The translations under genes were made by a program, and so were the position numbers. The notes under the pieces are model-generated. The model did no database searches. It was not told the DNA's origin and saw only the letters and a program-made list of their open reading frames with translations. Positions 20,382-31,144 of a DNA stretch of 64,000 nt are shown here, in pieces. Each line of letters begins with the position of its first letter. Positions within the stretch are counted from its first letter, which is position 1. The DNA comes from Ornithodoros turicata (lineage: Eukaryota; Arthropoda; Arachnida; Ixodida; Argasidae). The stretch covers positions 310,001 to 374,000 of the forward strand of contig NW_026999296.1 of NCBI RefSeq assembly GCF_037126465.1, in the 5' to 3' direction.

Positions 20382-21862
20382 AAAAAAAAATAGCCAGAGC
20401 TCTTTAGTTGCACGTATAGCATATGTTTGTAACTCAAACGTCGCCATGCCAGTACTGGACAGCTGTTTCGGTCTTGTTGGGCATCATCAACAGCACGCAG
20501 GCAGGCAACGTTTGAGTAGATGGCGTCAGAAGGTTACGTAACACGTGATTCCTCCCGTCAGGGTGAGATAACTCACTCACTGAAAGCCCAGTGCAGAGCC
20601 AGTGAAGTATAAAAGGAAAAAAAAAATAGCCAGAACTCTTTAGCTGCACGTATAGCATATGTTTGTAACTCAAACGTCGCCATGCCAGTACTGGACAGCT
20701 GTTTCGGCCTTGTTGGGCCTCATCAACAGTACGCAGGCAGGCAACGTTTGAGTGGATGGCGTCAGAAGGTTACGGAACACGTGATTCCTCCCGTCAGGGT
20801 GAGATAACTCACTCATTGAAAGCCCAGTGCAAAGCCAGTGAAGTATAAAAGAAAAAAAAAATAGCCAGAGCTCTTTAGCTGCACGTATAGCATATGTTTG
20901 TAACTCAAACGTCGCCATGCCAGTACTGGACAGCTGTTTCGGCCTTGTTGGGCCTCATCAACAGTACGCAGGCAGGCAACGTTTGAGTGGATGGGGTCAG
21001 AAGGTTACGTAACACGTGATTCCTCCCGTCAGGGTGAGATAACTCACTCACTGAAAGCCCAGTGCAAAGCCAGCGAAGTATAAAAGGAAAAAAAAAATAG
21101 CCAGAGCTCTTTAGCTGCACGTATAGCATATGTTTGTAACTCAAACGTCGCCATGCCAGTACTGGACAGCTGTTTCTGCCTTGTTGGGCCTCATCAACAG
21201 TACGCAGGCAGGCAACGTTTGAGTGGATGGCGTCAGAAGGTTACGTAACACGTGATTCCTCCCGTCAGGGTGAGATAACTCACTCACTGAAAGCCCAGTG
21301 CAAAGTCAGTGAAGTATAAAAGAAAAAAAAATAGCCAGAGCTCTTTAGCTGCACGTATAGCATATGTTTGTAACTCAAACGTCGCCATGCCAGTACTGGA
21401 CAGCTGTTTCGGCCTTGTTGGGCCTCATCAACAGTACGCAGGCAGGCAACGTTTGAGTGGATGGCGTCAGAAGGGTACGTAACACGTGATTTCTCCCGTT
21501 AGGGTGAGATAACTCACTCACTGAAAGCCCAGTGCAAAGCCAGTGAAGTATAAAAGGAAAAAAAATTAGCCAGAGCTCTTTAGCTGCACGTATAGCATAT
21601 GTTTGTAACTCAAACGTCGCCATGCCAGTACTGGACAGCTGTTTCGGCCTTGTTGGGCCTCATCAACAGTACGCAGGCAGGCAACGTTTGAGTGGGTGGC
21701 GTCAGAAGGTTACGTAACACGTGATTCCTCCCGTCAGGGTGAGATAACCCACTCACTGAAAGCACAGTGCAAAGCCAGTGAAGTATAAAAGTAAAAAAAA
21801 ATAGCCAGAGCTGTTTAGCTGCACGTATAGCATGTGTTTGTAACTCAAACGTCGCTATGCCT
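20379..21862 (-). mobile_element. Family A' hammerhead repeat array (about 6.3 units)
   Basis: Direct repeats of 235-236 bp, with CAAACGTCGCC starting at 20434, 20670, 20905, 21141, 21375, 21610 and a truncated one at 21845. The unit is clearly homologous to the 236-bp unit at 50096-53220 in order of blocks, with many substitutions between them. All six complete ribozymes in the array carry the same core change (TTGATGA for CTGATGA), so the change predates amplification of the array. It sits directly downstream of PLE2 on the same strand, in the place of a 3' terminal repeat. Short minus-strand frames repeated in each unit are a by-product of the repetition. Confidence 0.8.
20435..21690 (-). 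ncRNA. Six hammerhead relatives with C3-to-U core
   Basis: Each copy (about 80 bp, outer stem starts near 20435, 20671, 20906, 21142, 21376 and 21611) keeps stem I (GTACTG with CAGTAC), stem II GGCC-CAACAA-GGCC, GAAA and the palindromic stem III, but has U for the invariant C3. Pairing of position 3 with G8 is needed for catalysis, so a U-G wobble there should severely slow cleavage. The first copy has further damage in stem II and the fourth has a changed stem II to GAAA junction. Confidence 0.7.
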
Positions 21863-21933
21863 GTGCAGCAGGACCTTGAGGAAATGCCAGTGAGCCTGAA
21901 AAAGAGACAAAAGAGCATATGTATTGTGCTGGG

Positions 21934-23046
21934 TTAGGAATGCAGGTTGCGAATAGCAGAAATGATTCCTGGATCTTCGTTTATCTGACACTGGAATTTA
22001 TGAATGAGATAAGATTCGCGCTGTTCCCTGAGCCGCTGGGAAGGAAAGCCTGACTGCAGGGTGAAAATAGATATGTTGGTGATTGAGTGTCCTGGTTTAC
22101 TGAAATGGCGCGACACTGGCAGATTAGGTGTCTTCGCGACGTCAGATTTGTGGTTATTGAATCGCGTTCTAAATGACGTAGCTGTCTGTCCGATATATTG
22201 GGCGTTGCATTCATTGCATTGAAGAAGATAGACAACATTGGAAGAATTACAGTTAAAGTCGCCATTAACGTTGACCCGATAATTAGAATTGGTACTTTCT
22301 GCAGAGTTAGCGGCTTGCATTGATTTACAAATTTGGCATCTACTTGCATTGCAAGGGTGGCAACCAATGTTATTTTCTGGAAGTTTGTTAATTTTGGCAT
22401 TTACTAGTCTGTCTTGGATGTTCCGCGCCCGGCGATAACTTATGCGCGGTGGCTGTGAGAATATTTCCTTCATCCGATCAGGTTGTGAAAGAATTGTGTA
22501 GTGGCTGTTGAGTATCCGGCTAATGTTAGGAACGCTGCCATTGAATGTGACAGTGAGATTTACTGCAGAGTTTCCATTGGTTCGAGGAGATCTTTGGAGC
22601 AATTGCTGGCGATCTGTGGATCTTGCCCTGGCTATAGCGTCTTTCACAAGTTTGTCCGGGTATTCACGATCAATGAAGGTTTGTTCTAGTCGTTTGAGAT
22701 GGTTGTCTAGTTCAGCATCGTTAGTGCATATTCTGCGGTAGCGCAATGCTTGACTATAAGGTATGGCTAACTTAGTATGTCTTGGATGGCAACTGCGGAA
22801 CGATAAGTACTGCTGAGCATCTGTAGGCTCCCGGTATAAGTTGGTTGAGATACTGCCGTTTTGTAACTTGACTTCCACATCCAAGAAGGTAACAGTGGAG
22901 GCGGAGTAGTGAGAGGCAAATTGAATGTTAGGGTGAATTTGGTTGAACCGGTTGATGAACGTGAGAAGGTCGCTTTCAGAATGAGGCCATATGATAAAAA
23001 TATCGTCTAAAAATCTCTTGTACACAAGTGGTTTCAGTAAAAGCAA
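21934..23046 (-). pseudogene. PLE2 RT catalytic box to GIY-YIG endonuclease
   Basis: A 370-codon uninterrupted frame. Near residues 9-20 is KRFLDDIFIIW, the catalytic DD box of PLE reverse transcriptase. Then come VTFLDVEVKL, YREPTDAQQYLSF and HPRHTKLAIPYSQALRYRRI. The linker has a Cys cluster (CHPCNASRCQIC). The endonuclease follows: VVYLLQC (GIY counterpart), QYIGQT (YIG), then FRTRFNNHKSDV and EQRESYLIHKF near the C-terminus. Reverse transcription and target nicking are known functions of these domains. It cannot be translated from its own start as a whole PLE; it belongs to the frame that ends near 23034. Confidence 0.88.
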
Positions 23047-23757
23047 GTGGTTTCAGTGGTTACGGAACATTCGAGAAATGTTTCCTTCAGGGATGCCATG
23101 AAGATATTTGCATAGTTGGGGGCCATTCTCGTGCCCATAGCTGTCCCGTTAACTTGCAGATAATGCTTGTTATCAAATTCAAAGTTATTGGAGGTCAAAA
23201 TAAGTGTTAGCAGTTCGGTGAGGACTGTCGGATCATACGGCTGGTCAGGTTGATTTTTGTATGCTGAAACGGCCGCTGCTATACCATCTGCGTGGGGAAT
23301 ATTAGTGTAAACGGACGTGACGTCAAACGTTGCCAAGAGACAGCTTGAGGGAACGGTTACTTGCGATACAGTTTGAAGGAAATGATTGGTGTCTTTGACG
23401 TAGGAAGGTAATTTAGGGGGGATAGATTTAAGAACGTGATCGACGAAGGACGATATATTTTCTGTAGCGGTACCGTTACTGGACAGAATTGGTCTTCCGG
23501 GATTGCCTGGTTTATGTATCTTAGGGAGCATGTAAAATCGGCCTGGTTTAGGGTCTCTAGGAAGTAAGTATTCGTAGAGCGCATCGCCAATTTTCTTAGT
23601 GGCCTTTAACCGTTTTAGTGTTTTACATATATCAGCGGCAATTTCATTGGTGGGGTCGGATTCGAGAGGTTTGTAACAGTCTCCACAATTAAGTTGACGG
23701 AGTCCTTCCGCCACATAAGCTTGCTTATCCATTACGACTATGGCACCTCCTTTAGCT
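23034..23757 (-). pseudogene. PLE2 RT fingers and palm (upstream frame)
   Basis: A 232-codon frame in the expected order: KQAYVAEGLRQLNC, GRFYMLPKIHKPGNPGRPIL, motif A (LLATFDVTSVYTNIPH) and motif B (NGTAMGTRMAPNYANIF). It leaves frame just before the catalytic box because of a local duplication in which AGTGGTTTCAGT occurs twice, around 23027 and 23047. Apart from this break the RT motifs are intact, so the element may have decayed only recently, or the break could be a sequencing artefact. Confidence 0.87.
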
Positions 23758-23764
23758 ATTTAGA

Positions 23765-24037
23765 CTATGGCACCTCCTCACTTAGTCACCAACCTGTGTT
23801 AGTCATGACAAAAGCGCATGCGCTGCTCTCTTTCCCTCGTACATAACCCTCTCCCATATATAAAGCTTGTTCTTGTCACCAAACCCCAGTCCCGTCGAAT
23901 GCAGCGCTGACTGCCGAAACGTCGACTCCTATCCCTATATGTGTTATAAACTCCCCTTTGTGTTTTCCTGTAAGCTCTTTGTCGTCTTCTGATTTTTCCT
24001 GCTTATTTCATTCTCGTGGTCAACCGCCCTCCTAAGC

Positions 24038-24042
<5 letters not shown>
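23765..24042 (+). mobile_element. PLE terminal-repeat fragment
   Basis: Plus-strand non-coding piece with the layout of the PLE terminal repeats: TATATAAAGCTTG, then a degenerate hammerhead motif GCTGACTGCCGAAACGTC (23906-23923), then GACTCC..TTATAAACTCCC..TTTTCCTGTAAG, ending at a (TA)n tract. Stem II of the motif is almost gone, so no activity is expected. It is in the opposite orientation to PLE2, as PLE terminal repeats often are. Confidence 0.5.

Positions 24043-24090
<48 letters not shown>
24043..24090. repeat. (TA)n tract bounding the PLE2 block
   Basis: A pure AT run of about 48 bp at the outer edge of the PLE terminal fragment. Confidence 0.95.
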
Positions 24091-24093
<3 letters not shown>

Positions 24094-25383
24094 ACGTAAC
24101 AATGAATCACCCATAAAGAGCAGACTATCGCAGCCTAGGAGCGAGCTGTGCTGCGTCATTACCAATTCACCTTTCAATTCTTGACCATGCTAATCTTGCG
24201 TCGGATCCCTTATTTCCGGGTGGATCAAAGATGCTGCGTAACCATCACTAGCAAGAAGTCAGTCGAAGACATATACTGTTGCTTGAAAAATTGGGAATAA
24301 TTTGCCGCACGATATCACAACCAAGCCGTTTTCCATCAATATTGCTATCAAATTAACAATATTAAGCAATCTCTGACACATTTGAAGCTTGCTGTGTTGG
24401 TTCTGCCAGTCAAGAGTTCTAGAGCCTACTCAACTACGCCTGTCAACTTAACATGTTTCTCAGCTGTTTTACGGTGCATTTAAAGTTATCTACTTCTACA
24501 TATTTCTGTACTTGACTGCTAAAGAACTACAGAGTTCTAGATTTTCTACGGCTTGATCGAACACCTCATTTCACTCTTTAAGGCGAGAGACTGCATGCTT
24601 TTCATCAGCTCAAGCCATGAACAGAAGAGAGACCATGGAGGAAACGTCTCAAGGTAACGTGGTATCCGTCCAATCCCGACAAGGTAGGCCAACTATAGAC
24701 TATAATGGAAGCTATGTGTCCAAATATTGCGCGTAACAAGGTCCCTTACAAAAGAAAAAGACAGAAAGAAACATGTCGTTTGATGTAGATGAAATGCTGG
24801 TCCGCCACCAGTTACTTACGTACGCCTTTGTTTATTGCACGAAGATCTTTACCACACCATGCCTTATGATGCAGTGATATGAATTTTAATGCCTATTTTA
24901 ATGCCCTACGGATGTGTCTTTTGTAGGTAAGACCCCGCCGTTGCTAGAAAAGTCATCGTTAACATCACATAGTTGTTCATAGCCTGCAAACACAATATAC
25001 CATTGACATTAGAGGGACTATTGAGTTTAGAGGGACTATTCCATATGAAAATATGTGTATGTGAACTATACTGTAAGTATATAAATACTGTGAGTATATA
25101 TACTGTGAGTTCTATAACCTCTGGACGTGCAAGAAATTTCTTGCGATGTTCCCCTCATTTCCATTGTTGCGATGACCAACTGGATCAGCTATTCCGTGCT
25201 CACATTGGCCGTTAATCGTAGTTCGCCACAATCTGAAGGCTGACTCAGATTAGTGCATTTACGGCTGCCTACAGCGTCTTACGTGTGCCGTCATTCCATA
25301 CAAATGATGTTCGGTTGCCATGATTCGCTGTCAGCGGCCGTACCAGGCAAGCGCGCCCGTAACCGCAGTATTGTGAATCAGCC
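24091..25383. other. No recognised gene
   Basis: Short open frames only, with no recognisable domain. A short local duplication (TTAGAGGGACTATT, 25009-25040) is the only structure noted. Confidence 0.4.
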
Positions 25384-25603
25384 TTAAAGGGACGGTCTCC
25401 TACACCCTGGCCCATCCACAAAGCGTACCATTCGATTCCTCATTGCTGAAAATGTAATACTGTGAATTCGCTCGTCCAGAATCGTCACGGTTATTAAATA
25501 AACGAATTAAGTTGATAAGAACAGCGCCAGCACTTCGCGATTTCTGTTGGCAATAGCGATATCCGCTACGATGGCAGACAGCTTATTGGATGAACAGATT
25601 GTC

Positions 25604-25642
25604 TGCTCTCGCGCCTTTTAGTAGCGGTGAGAGCAGACGACT
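25604..25642. repeat. Short inverted repeat
   Basis: GTCTGCTCTC and GAGAGCAGAC form a perfect 10-bp stem around a loop of about 19 bp. No function is assigned. Confidence 0.6.
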
Positions 25643-26879
25643 TCCAAAAGGTGCTCGAGGATCACAGCGACGGCAATAAATTTGCTGCATGTGGTCTGGT
25701 CAAACGAAAGACGCGTATTGTAAAATGTGGCCGAACAACAATGTCAATACGTCTCGCATCTTCATTTCGAGCGGGAGTTTACGTGGATGACTCCACCTAA
25801 TAAAGGCATGTACGCTTATTCACTAACTTGTCTCGTATCGTTCGCTATTTTGCGCACTTCTAGTTCGTATTACCTGCGAAAAGAATATTCCGTATGGAAG
25901 TGGTGGAAACGTAACCCGGGTGTATGACAACTCTTTTGTCGACGACAATGTGACGGAAGTGGTTATAGAAAGGCACCCGTTGGGAGTGACATACTCGAAG
26001 CATCTTCAACAAAAGGTCTGGTTGTCACACGCTTGCGTGTACTCCGCACGCTTCGTTCACGATGCATATGAGGCAAGAAACGTTCTGCGAGCACGATATG
26101 TATGGGACGGCGCCGGACGCGGCTCAAACTAAAAGCTGTCGACCGTCACCCAGTCAACTGTTAGCGGCAACGGTGCCCAAAGAACTGGATACGCAGTATT
26201 GAAAGGTAGGTATTACTTTGTTGATAACAGCCAAAAGTGATGTGTATAGAAATTGTCGGCACCGCACGAAACGGCGGTTCCGCGGTAGTATTGCGAGAAG
26301 GAAGTGCTTGATCCAGCAGGCTACATCAATTTGCTTTGCATATAGCCTCTCCAAGGTATTATTCCTACAGGAGCAGTATATCGCCAAACTATGCTTAATA
26401 ATGTTGTCTTGTACCCCTTCAGTAGCTGACACTAACTGATGAGAGTGGCACTCCTTCCTGTGCCAGAATCAACACCTATTAATGGGTCACAAATATAACT
26501 CAAATTCGCAGGCTTCACAGCTCTCTTCTATCGTTCACAGCTCTATTTAATTTGTCCCTGCACTATGCTGATGTGAGAAAAGTATTGCACAATATAAAAA
26601 TGTAAGTTATATCCACAAATCAGTGTTGTGATTATATGATGTTCAAGATGCAAAAAACAAGACAACCTTGTTGATAGGACAGGACGACAGGTTGCTCAGA
26701 GCTTGCTTGAACATCATTATGACTACCCGATACCAGCAACCCAATTTTAACACAATTGGTCAGTGCTGTGGACGCACATTACAATAAGAAAAAATAAAAG
26801 ATGACTACATAAACACTCAACTTCCGCAACCTTTATAATCAACGTGCTGGAGTATGTTAGCTTGCAACTGCTGACAGCG

Positions 26880-27975
26880 AATCAAAATCTGAGTCAGCAT
26901 GGGCTCATGAACACACCGGTGTAACATCAGCAAAACGACATGTCGACAAGTTGCAAACTCCTGCTCCATCTTGCACATTTGTCATTCACATCTAGGTATT
27001 TTTGATATTTTGTAAACATTTCCACATCTTTCATATTCAACGTGCTGGACATGTCAGTGTGCAACCCCTGATATCGAATCAACATCTGAGACAGTATGGG
27101 CTCATGAACACACCGGTGTAATATGAACAAAAATAAGACTGACGACATGTCGACAAGTTGCGAACCGCTGTTCCATCTTACAAATTTGTCGTGCACATCT
27201 AGATATTTTTGATATTTGTTAAACATTTCCACAACTTCCATATTCAACGTGCTGGACATGGTAGTGTGCAACCCAATATTGAATCAAAATATGAGCCAGT
27301 ATGGGCTCATGAACACACCTGTGTAATATGAGCAAAAATAAGACCGACGACATGTCGACAAGTTGCGAACCGCTGTTCCATCTTACAAATTTGTCGTGCA
27401 CATCTAGATATTTTTGATATTTGTTAACATTTCCAAAAAACTTTCATATTGAACGTGCTGGACATGGTAGTGTGCAACCCAATATTGAATCAAAATCTCA
27501 GCCAGTATTGGCTCATGAACACACCGGTGTAGCATGAGCACAAATAAGACTGACGACATGTCGACAAGTTGCAAACCGCTGTTCCGTCTTACAAATTTGT
27601 CGTGCACGTCTAGGTATTTTTGACATTTTTTAAACATTTCCACATCTTTCATATTAAACGTGCTGGACATGTTAGTGTGCAACCGCTGATATCGAATCAA
27701 AATCTGAGCCAATTTATGGGCTCATGAACAGACCGGTGTAACATGAGCAACAATAAGGCAGACATGTCGACAAGTTGCAAATCGCTGTTCGGTCTTACAA
27801 ATTTGTCATAGACGTCTAGGTATCTTTGAAAGTTTTTAAACATTTCCAAATCTTTTATATTCAATGTGCTGGACATCTTAGTGTGCAACCCCTGACACAA
27901 TAAAAATCTGAGCCAGTATGGTCTCATGAACACACCGCCATAACATTAGCTAAAATATGGCAGTTGCATCTTGCA
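26880..27975. repeat. 206-bp tandem satellite (about five units)
   Basis: The anchor ACATGTCGACAAGTTGC recurs at about 26936, 27144, 27350, 27556 and 27762, giving a period of about 206 bp. Each unit has TATGGGCTCATGAACACACC, the anchor, TACAAATTTGTC, TAGGTATTTTTGATATTT and ACGTGCTGGACATG. Units differ by point changes and small indels. The minus strand of each unit is open for about 69 codons (KYQKYLDVHDKFVRWNSG and LQLVDMSSVLFL recur), but 206 is not a multiple of three, so the frame does not run through the array. Confidence 0.85.
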
Positions 27976-28579
27976 CATTCGTAATGCACGTCTAGGTATT
28001 TTTGATATGAAGTATTGTAATTATCAATGATGATAAGGGCTTATTCGATGCAGAAACATGGTCATCGATGCAGACATGTGGAATGACCCTGAAAAGGGCT
28101 TTTTTTTTCATAGGTCAGGGGTAATTGAAGACGTTGACGTAGATCAGCTTATCCTTGATTTTGTCATTTGCTCCAGGTGTAAAGACATGAATGAAAGCCT
28201 TCACTTATCACGTTGACAACCTCCTGCCGCTTGCGCGAATGAATAGAGAGAGCAGCTTCCTACAGAAGACTATCCAAGTTGTGATACATATGACGAAATG
28301 CTCAAGTCTGAAATTTTGCATAACGTACCATGAAACACACATTTTTATATGCAAATAAAAAGCTGCGCAACAAAAAGAAACCTTACAACACCTTTCAGGA
28401 GAATAGAACGCCATGTGTACGTGACGGATCGAAACAGGTTCCGGATTGTGCGCAAAACACATCCTGGTATTGGCGAGCAGTGGCTATACACACACACCTG
28501 CAATGTTTGTGCAATTTAGAATGGTGTCACGATCAGGAGAAACATATATACGCAAAAAGTGCGCTTTTATGGGTGAGTC

Positions 28580-28876
28580 TTACCCTTCAATCGATTTCGG
28601 ATCATCCACTACTTCCACTTGGTAACCACGTTGTTGTGGCAAAAGGTCAGCAGCTAAAGGTTCATCGACGTCCCCGTTATTCAATCGGTCGGCGCCGATG
28701 AGCTTATTTTCACCGCTTAGTGACAAGGAACCTTCAGTATCGCTAAGTTTGCTGTCAGGCATTACGACGTCGCACGTGACAACTTCCAAGCGCAAACCGC
28801 TTACACCTCCGACTGTATTGTGCATTGTGCTTCGGTCGCACAATGGGCGACCTGCCACCATAAATCCCATAACCAC
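28580..28876 (-). CDS. Hypothetical coding segment ending at a splice-donor-like site
   Basis: A 98-codon minus-strand frame with ordinary protein composition, rich in acidic and polar residues (SDTEGSLSLSGENKL, GYQVEVVDDPKSIEG). Its stop overlaps a donor-like GGGTAAGA, so it could be an exon that continues elsewhere. I do not recognise a domain. It lies near the right end of the possible TIR element and reads inward from it, so a transposon-encoded protein is as likely as a host exon. Confidence 0.25.
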   Translation of the reverse strand: MVMGFMVAGRPLCDRSTMHNTVGGVSGLRLEVVTCDVVMPDSKLSDTEGSLSLSGENKLIGADRLNNGDVDEPLAADLLPQQRGYQVEVVDDPKSIEG

Positions 28877-30425
28877 GTGACATATGACGTTGCATGAGAG
28901 GGAGTTGAATCCAGCTGCAACTTCCGTCGTCTGCTGTCACGACATATTTCTTCAAACTTCTCGAAAACCACTTCGTTGTTCTGGTTGAAACTTCGCGACT
29001 GTGTTTCTGTAGCACTCTTGAATATAATTTCAGCTAAGTTTCGGAATCGCTCGACCTGTACGAGACCGTCCCTTTAAAGCATTCAAAACCATCCAAACTA
29101 CTCTCCAGCTTCTGCGAGGGCAGCCGTTGTAGACGACACGAGCAACAGCAAAGAGGCGCGTACTAGCACGACTGGACACCTCTCTCAGCAATCGACTGAT
29201 TATCACCCAATCAGCGTGAAGAACACTTACATCAATATTCTCAAGGCCAATCAGGAGCAAGGAATCTGAAGCAGCGCTTCCGCGTATTTCCGCCAGTGAC
29301 GGCGTTCTTTTGCAAGCGGCGCTTTCCGCTGAGCTTCCGGCCACTGGCCAAACGCCCCTCAAGCTGCTGCTTCGTTACAGTGTAAATAATTTTACGTACG
29401 AGTAAATCATAGTATCATAGAAACACCCTTTCTATCCCGCAAACTTAGCAAATGGTGTAAAAAGAGCATTACTAAAGGTGCAATATCGACATACACCACC
29501 TTTTTTCCCATGTGTGTAAAGCGAGGTGTTCAAAGAGGTGTTTACGTCCAATACGCTTTCTCACACCCTATTTGAACTGGGAATATGGTTTTTAAACGGC
29601 GGTTTAATTGGTCAAAAGAAAATTATACTGGTTTCGCAGCTCCACTCAGCAGTTAATGACATTACAAACGATAACTTGAGTTAAAAACACAGTATTTAGC
29701 AGAAAAGGATATCAGGAATTTAAATGGTATCCTTGACTCGTTGCAGGCGTACGTTTTAATTGCAAAGACTAATTTCCGTCACCGTTACAGACGTTTTCCT
29801 CTGCTACACTTAACGAACGTGCCCCAAACAAATTGTATATCAGTCTATGATCCATCCGATACGTCAATAGAGGCTACCGAAGGTGACCAAGTCCCTTCAA
29901 GCTACGGCACTCACGCCTACGGTACCTAACAAGCCGTGCCTGTGACGCATTGCGCTCCGGGTTAGGTTGTACGATGAAACCACGGCTGGAAGTCTGCCGT
30001 GTTCAAGGTGGTGGTTGCCGTAGACTCAAAAACATCTAACTGTATGTGTTTGTATGCTGTCGTTGGAGCTTGTATTACACTAACCATTTGTGAGGCAATA
30101 TTTGCCACGAAACAATTCCATCCTGAAAGGTATTCTCAATAGAATACCCCCCCCCCCCTTTACCAGTGTTTTTGTTGTTAAACACCCATTATAAGAGGGT
30201 TTTATGAGGAAGACACCTAATTGAAGGGACTATAAAACGACTTTTTTCTTCGTTTCGTTTGAAAGAAGACATTTTTCTGAGTCTAAAACCGAAATTTTAC
30301 TTTCGTCGCGCGAGCGCATTTCTCGGGAGCGAATTTAAACGCAGCGGCGAAGGGAGGACAGCTGGCGCCGCGCCGTGGGGAGCTGCCGAGCGGAGATACA
30401 ACAGGCAACTTGACGCGACCACGGC

Positions 30426-30464
30426 CGGCTCAGCAACACGTCATCGTGACGTGTTGCCGAGCCG
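30426..30464. repeat. GC-rich palindrome with CGTCA/TGACG half-sites
   Basis: GCAACACGTCA and TGACGTGTTGC form a perfect 11-bp stem with a three-base loop. After one mismatch the stem continues with CGGCTC/GAGCCG. The centre contains two CRE-like half-sites. It could be a regulatory site or simply the fold of a transposon. Confidence 0.6.
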
Positions 30465-30766
30465 AGGAATCCCGCCAGGAGCATGCGCCGTAGGATCCCG
30501 CGTATGCGTTCATCGGGAGTGGAAATCTCCATGACAGCAGCTTTCGCGCGATCGGCAGATTTCGGCAGTGGCGGCAGCCACAGCGCGAGCTCGCGGCAGT
30601 ACTTGCCATTGTGCAACACCGGTGACGTAACGGGGAACCGAAGTGCGGTCCGTACAGTTACACCATCGACAGGGAAATATGTGCGGGAGAGGAGGAACGT
30701 GGAAGAGACATTTCCAGCGCGCGCTCTCGCAGAGTGGAGCGATTTCGTCCGGAAAAATTTGTGGCA

Positions 30767-30872
30767 TCAACGATGAAAGATGAAAGTCACTGAAAAGGTT
30801 AGCCAGCTGAAAAGGTTAGCCGATCCCTACAGCTGGCTAACCTTTTCAGTGACTTTCATCTTTCATCGTTGA
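30767..30872. repeat. 43-bp inverted repeat (hairpin)
   Basis: The arms 30767-30809 and 30830-30872 are perfect reverse complements around a 20-bp loop. The arm sequence (AGCTGGCTAACCTTTTCAGT, then GACTTTCATCTTTCA) resembles the 3' tail of the tRNA-derived SINE at 62590-62870, so this may be an inverted duplication of that tail. Confidence 0.85.
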
Positions 30873-31144
30873 TTCCTTAGGCAAATTGAGGCTTTGTTTG
30901 TATCTGTCCCTTCTATGTTGTTCCAGCCTCAGAACATCAGTTTATCTCTTGTGGCATGTTAGTTTCTCTGCGGGAAGAACAATTTCCATCGAAAAAAAGT
31001 ATGGGGGTTCGGGAAATTTCATAGTCCCTTTAGAGTGTGCTTCAGACAATAACCTTCATTCGGGTGTAAAGGCAACACCAAAAAGTTGTGCGCCATGGGA
31101 CAAGCCATTTACACCAAAAACTGTAAAACGTTTACTGTGTAGAC

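Larger units (their letters stand above)
21863..23757 (-). mobile_element. PLE2, 5'-truncated Penelope-like element
   Basis: Minus-strand PLE keeping most of the reverse transcriptase and the whole C-terminal half with GIY-YIG endonuclease. It lacks the N-terminal region and first RT motifs; coding similarity starts abruptly at about 23757. Just beyond, CTATGGCACCTCCT occurs twice (about 23738 and 23763), which may mark the truncation junction. It is the best preserved PLE in the window, with a single frame break. Downstream (lower coordinates) a 70-bp tail runs straight into the A' array. Confidence 0.87.
25384..29077. mobile_element. Possible TIR element bounded by TTAAAGGGACGGTCTC
   Basis: TTAAAGGGACGGTCTC at 25384-25399 has its exact reverse complement at 29062-29077, with TACA continuing at both ends after one mismatch. 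Both ends carry TTAA at the outer edge, which could be target site or part of the repeat. The enclosed 3.7 kb holds a 206-bp satellite and one plausible coding segment. The two ends may instead belong to two separate small elements of one family; I cannot tell from this copy alone. Confidence 0.4.
30225..31030. mobile_element. Nested element with AAGGGACTAT ends
   Basis: Inserted in the preceding element and bounded by a perfect 10-bp inverted repeat, AAGGGACTAT (30225-30234) and ATAGTCCCTT (31021-31030). It contains a GC-rich part (about 30320-30720) with a strong palindrome and a long hairpin. The left 100 bp resemble 44756-44850 (AAAGGGACTAT.AAACG.CTT..TTCTTCGTTTC..). The overlapping open frames in the GC-rich part have no recognised domain. 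Confidence 0.55.
29385..31144. mobile_element. TIR element (TTACTGTGTA family), copy 1, with nested insertion
   Basis: Homologous to the 989-bp element at 37023-38011. Shared blocks are GCATTACTAAAGGTG, ATATCGACATACACCAC, the stretch around ACGTCAATAGAGGCTACCGA, GACGCATTGCGCTCCGGTT, and the right end with GTGTAAAGGCAACACCAAAA, GCGCCATGGGACAAGCCATT and TTTACTGTGTAG. The left end is degraded. The homology is interrupted between about 30222 and 31032 by a nested element. No transposase frame is visible. Confidence 0.65.

Noticed and set aside
20434..21918. Repeated minus-strand open frames of 79-102 codons
   Set aside because: They follow the 235-bp A' unit period and are not conserved in frame between A' and A.
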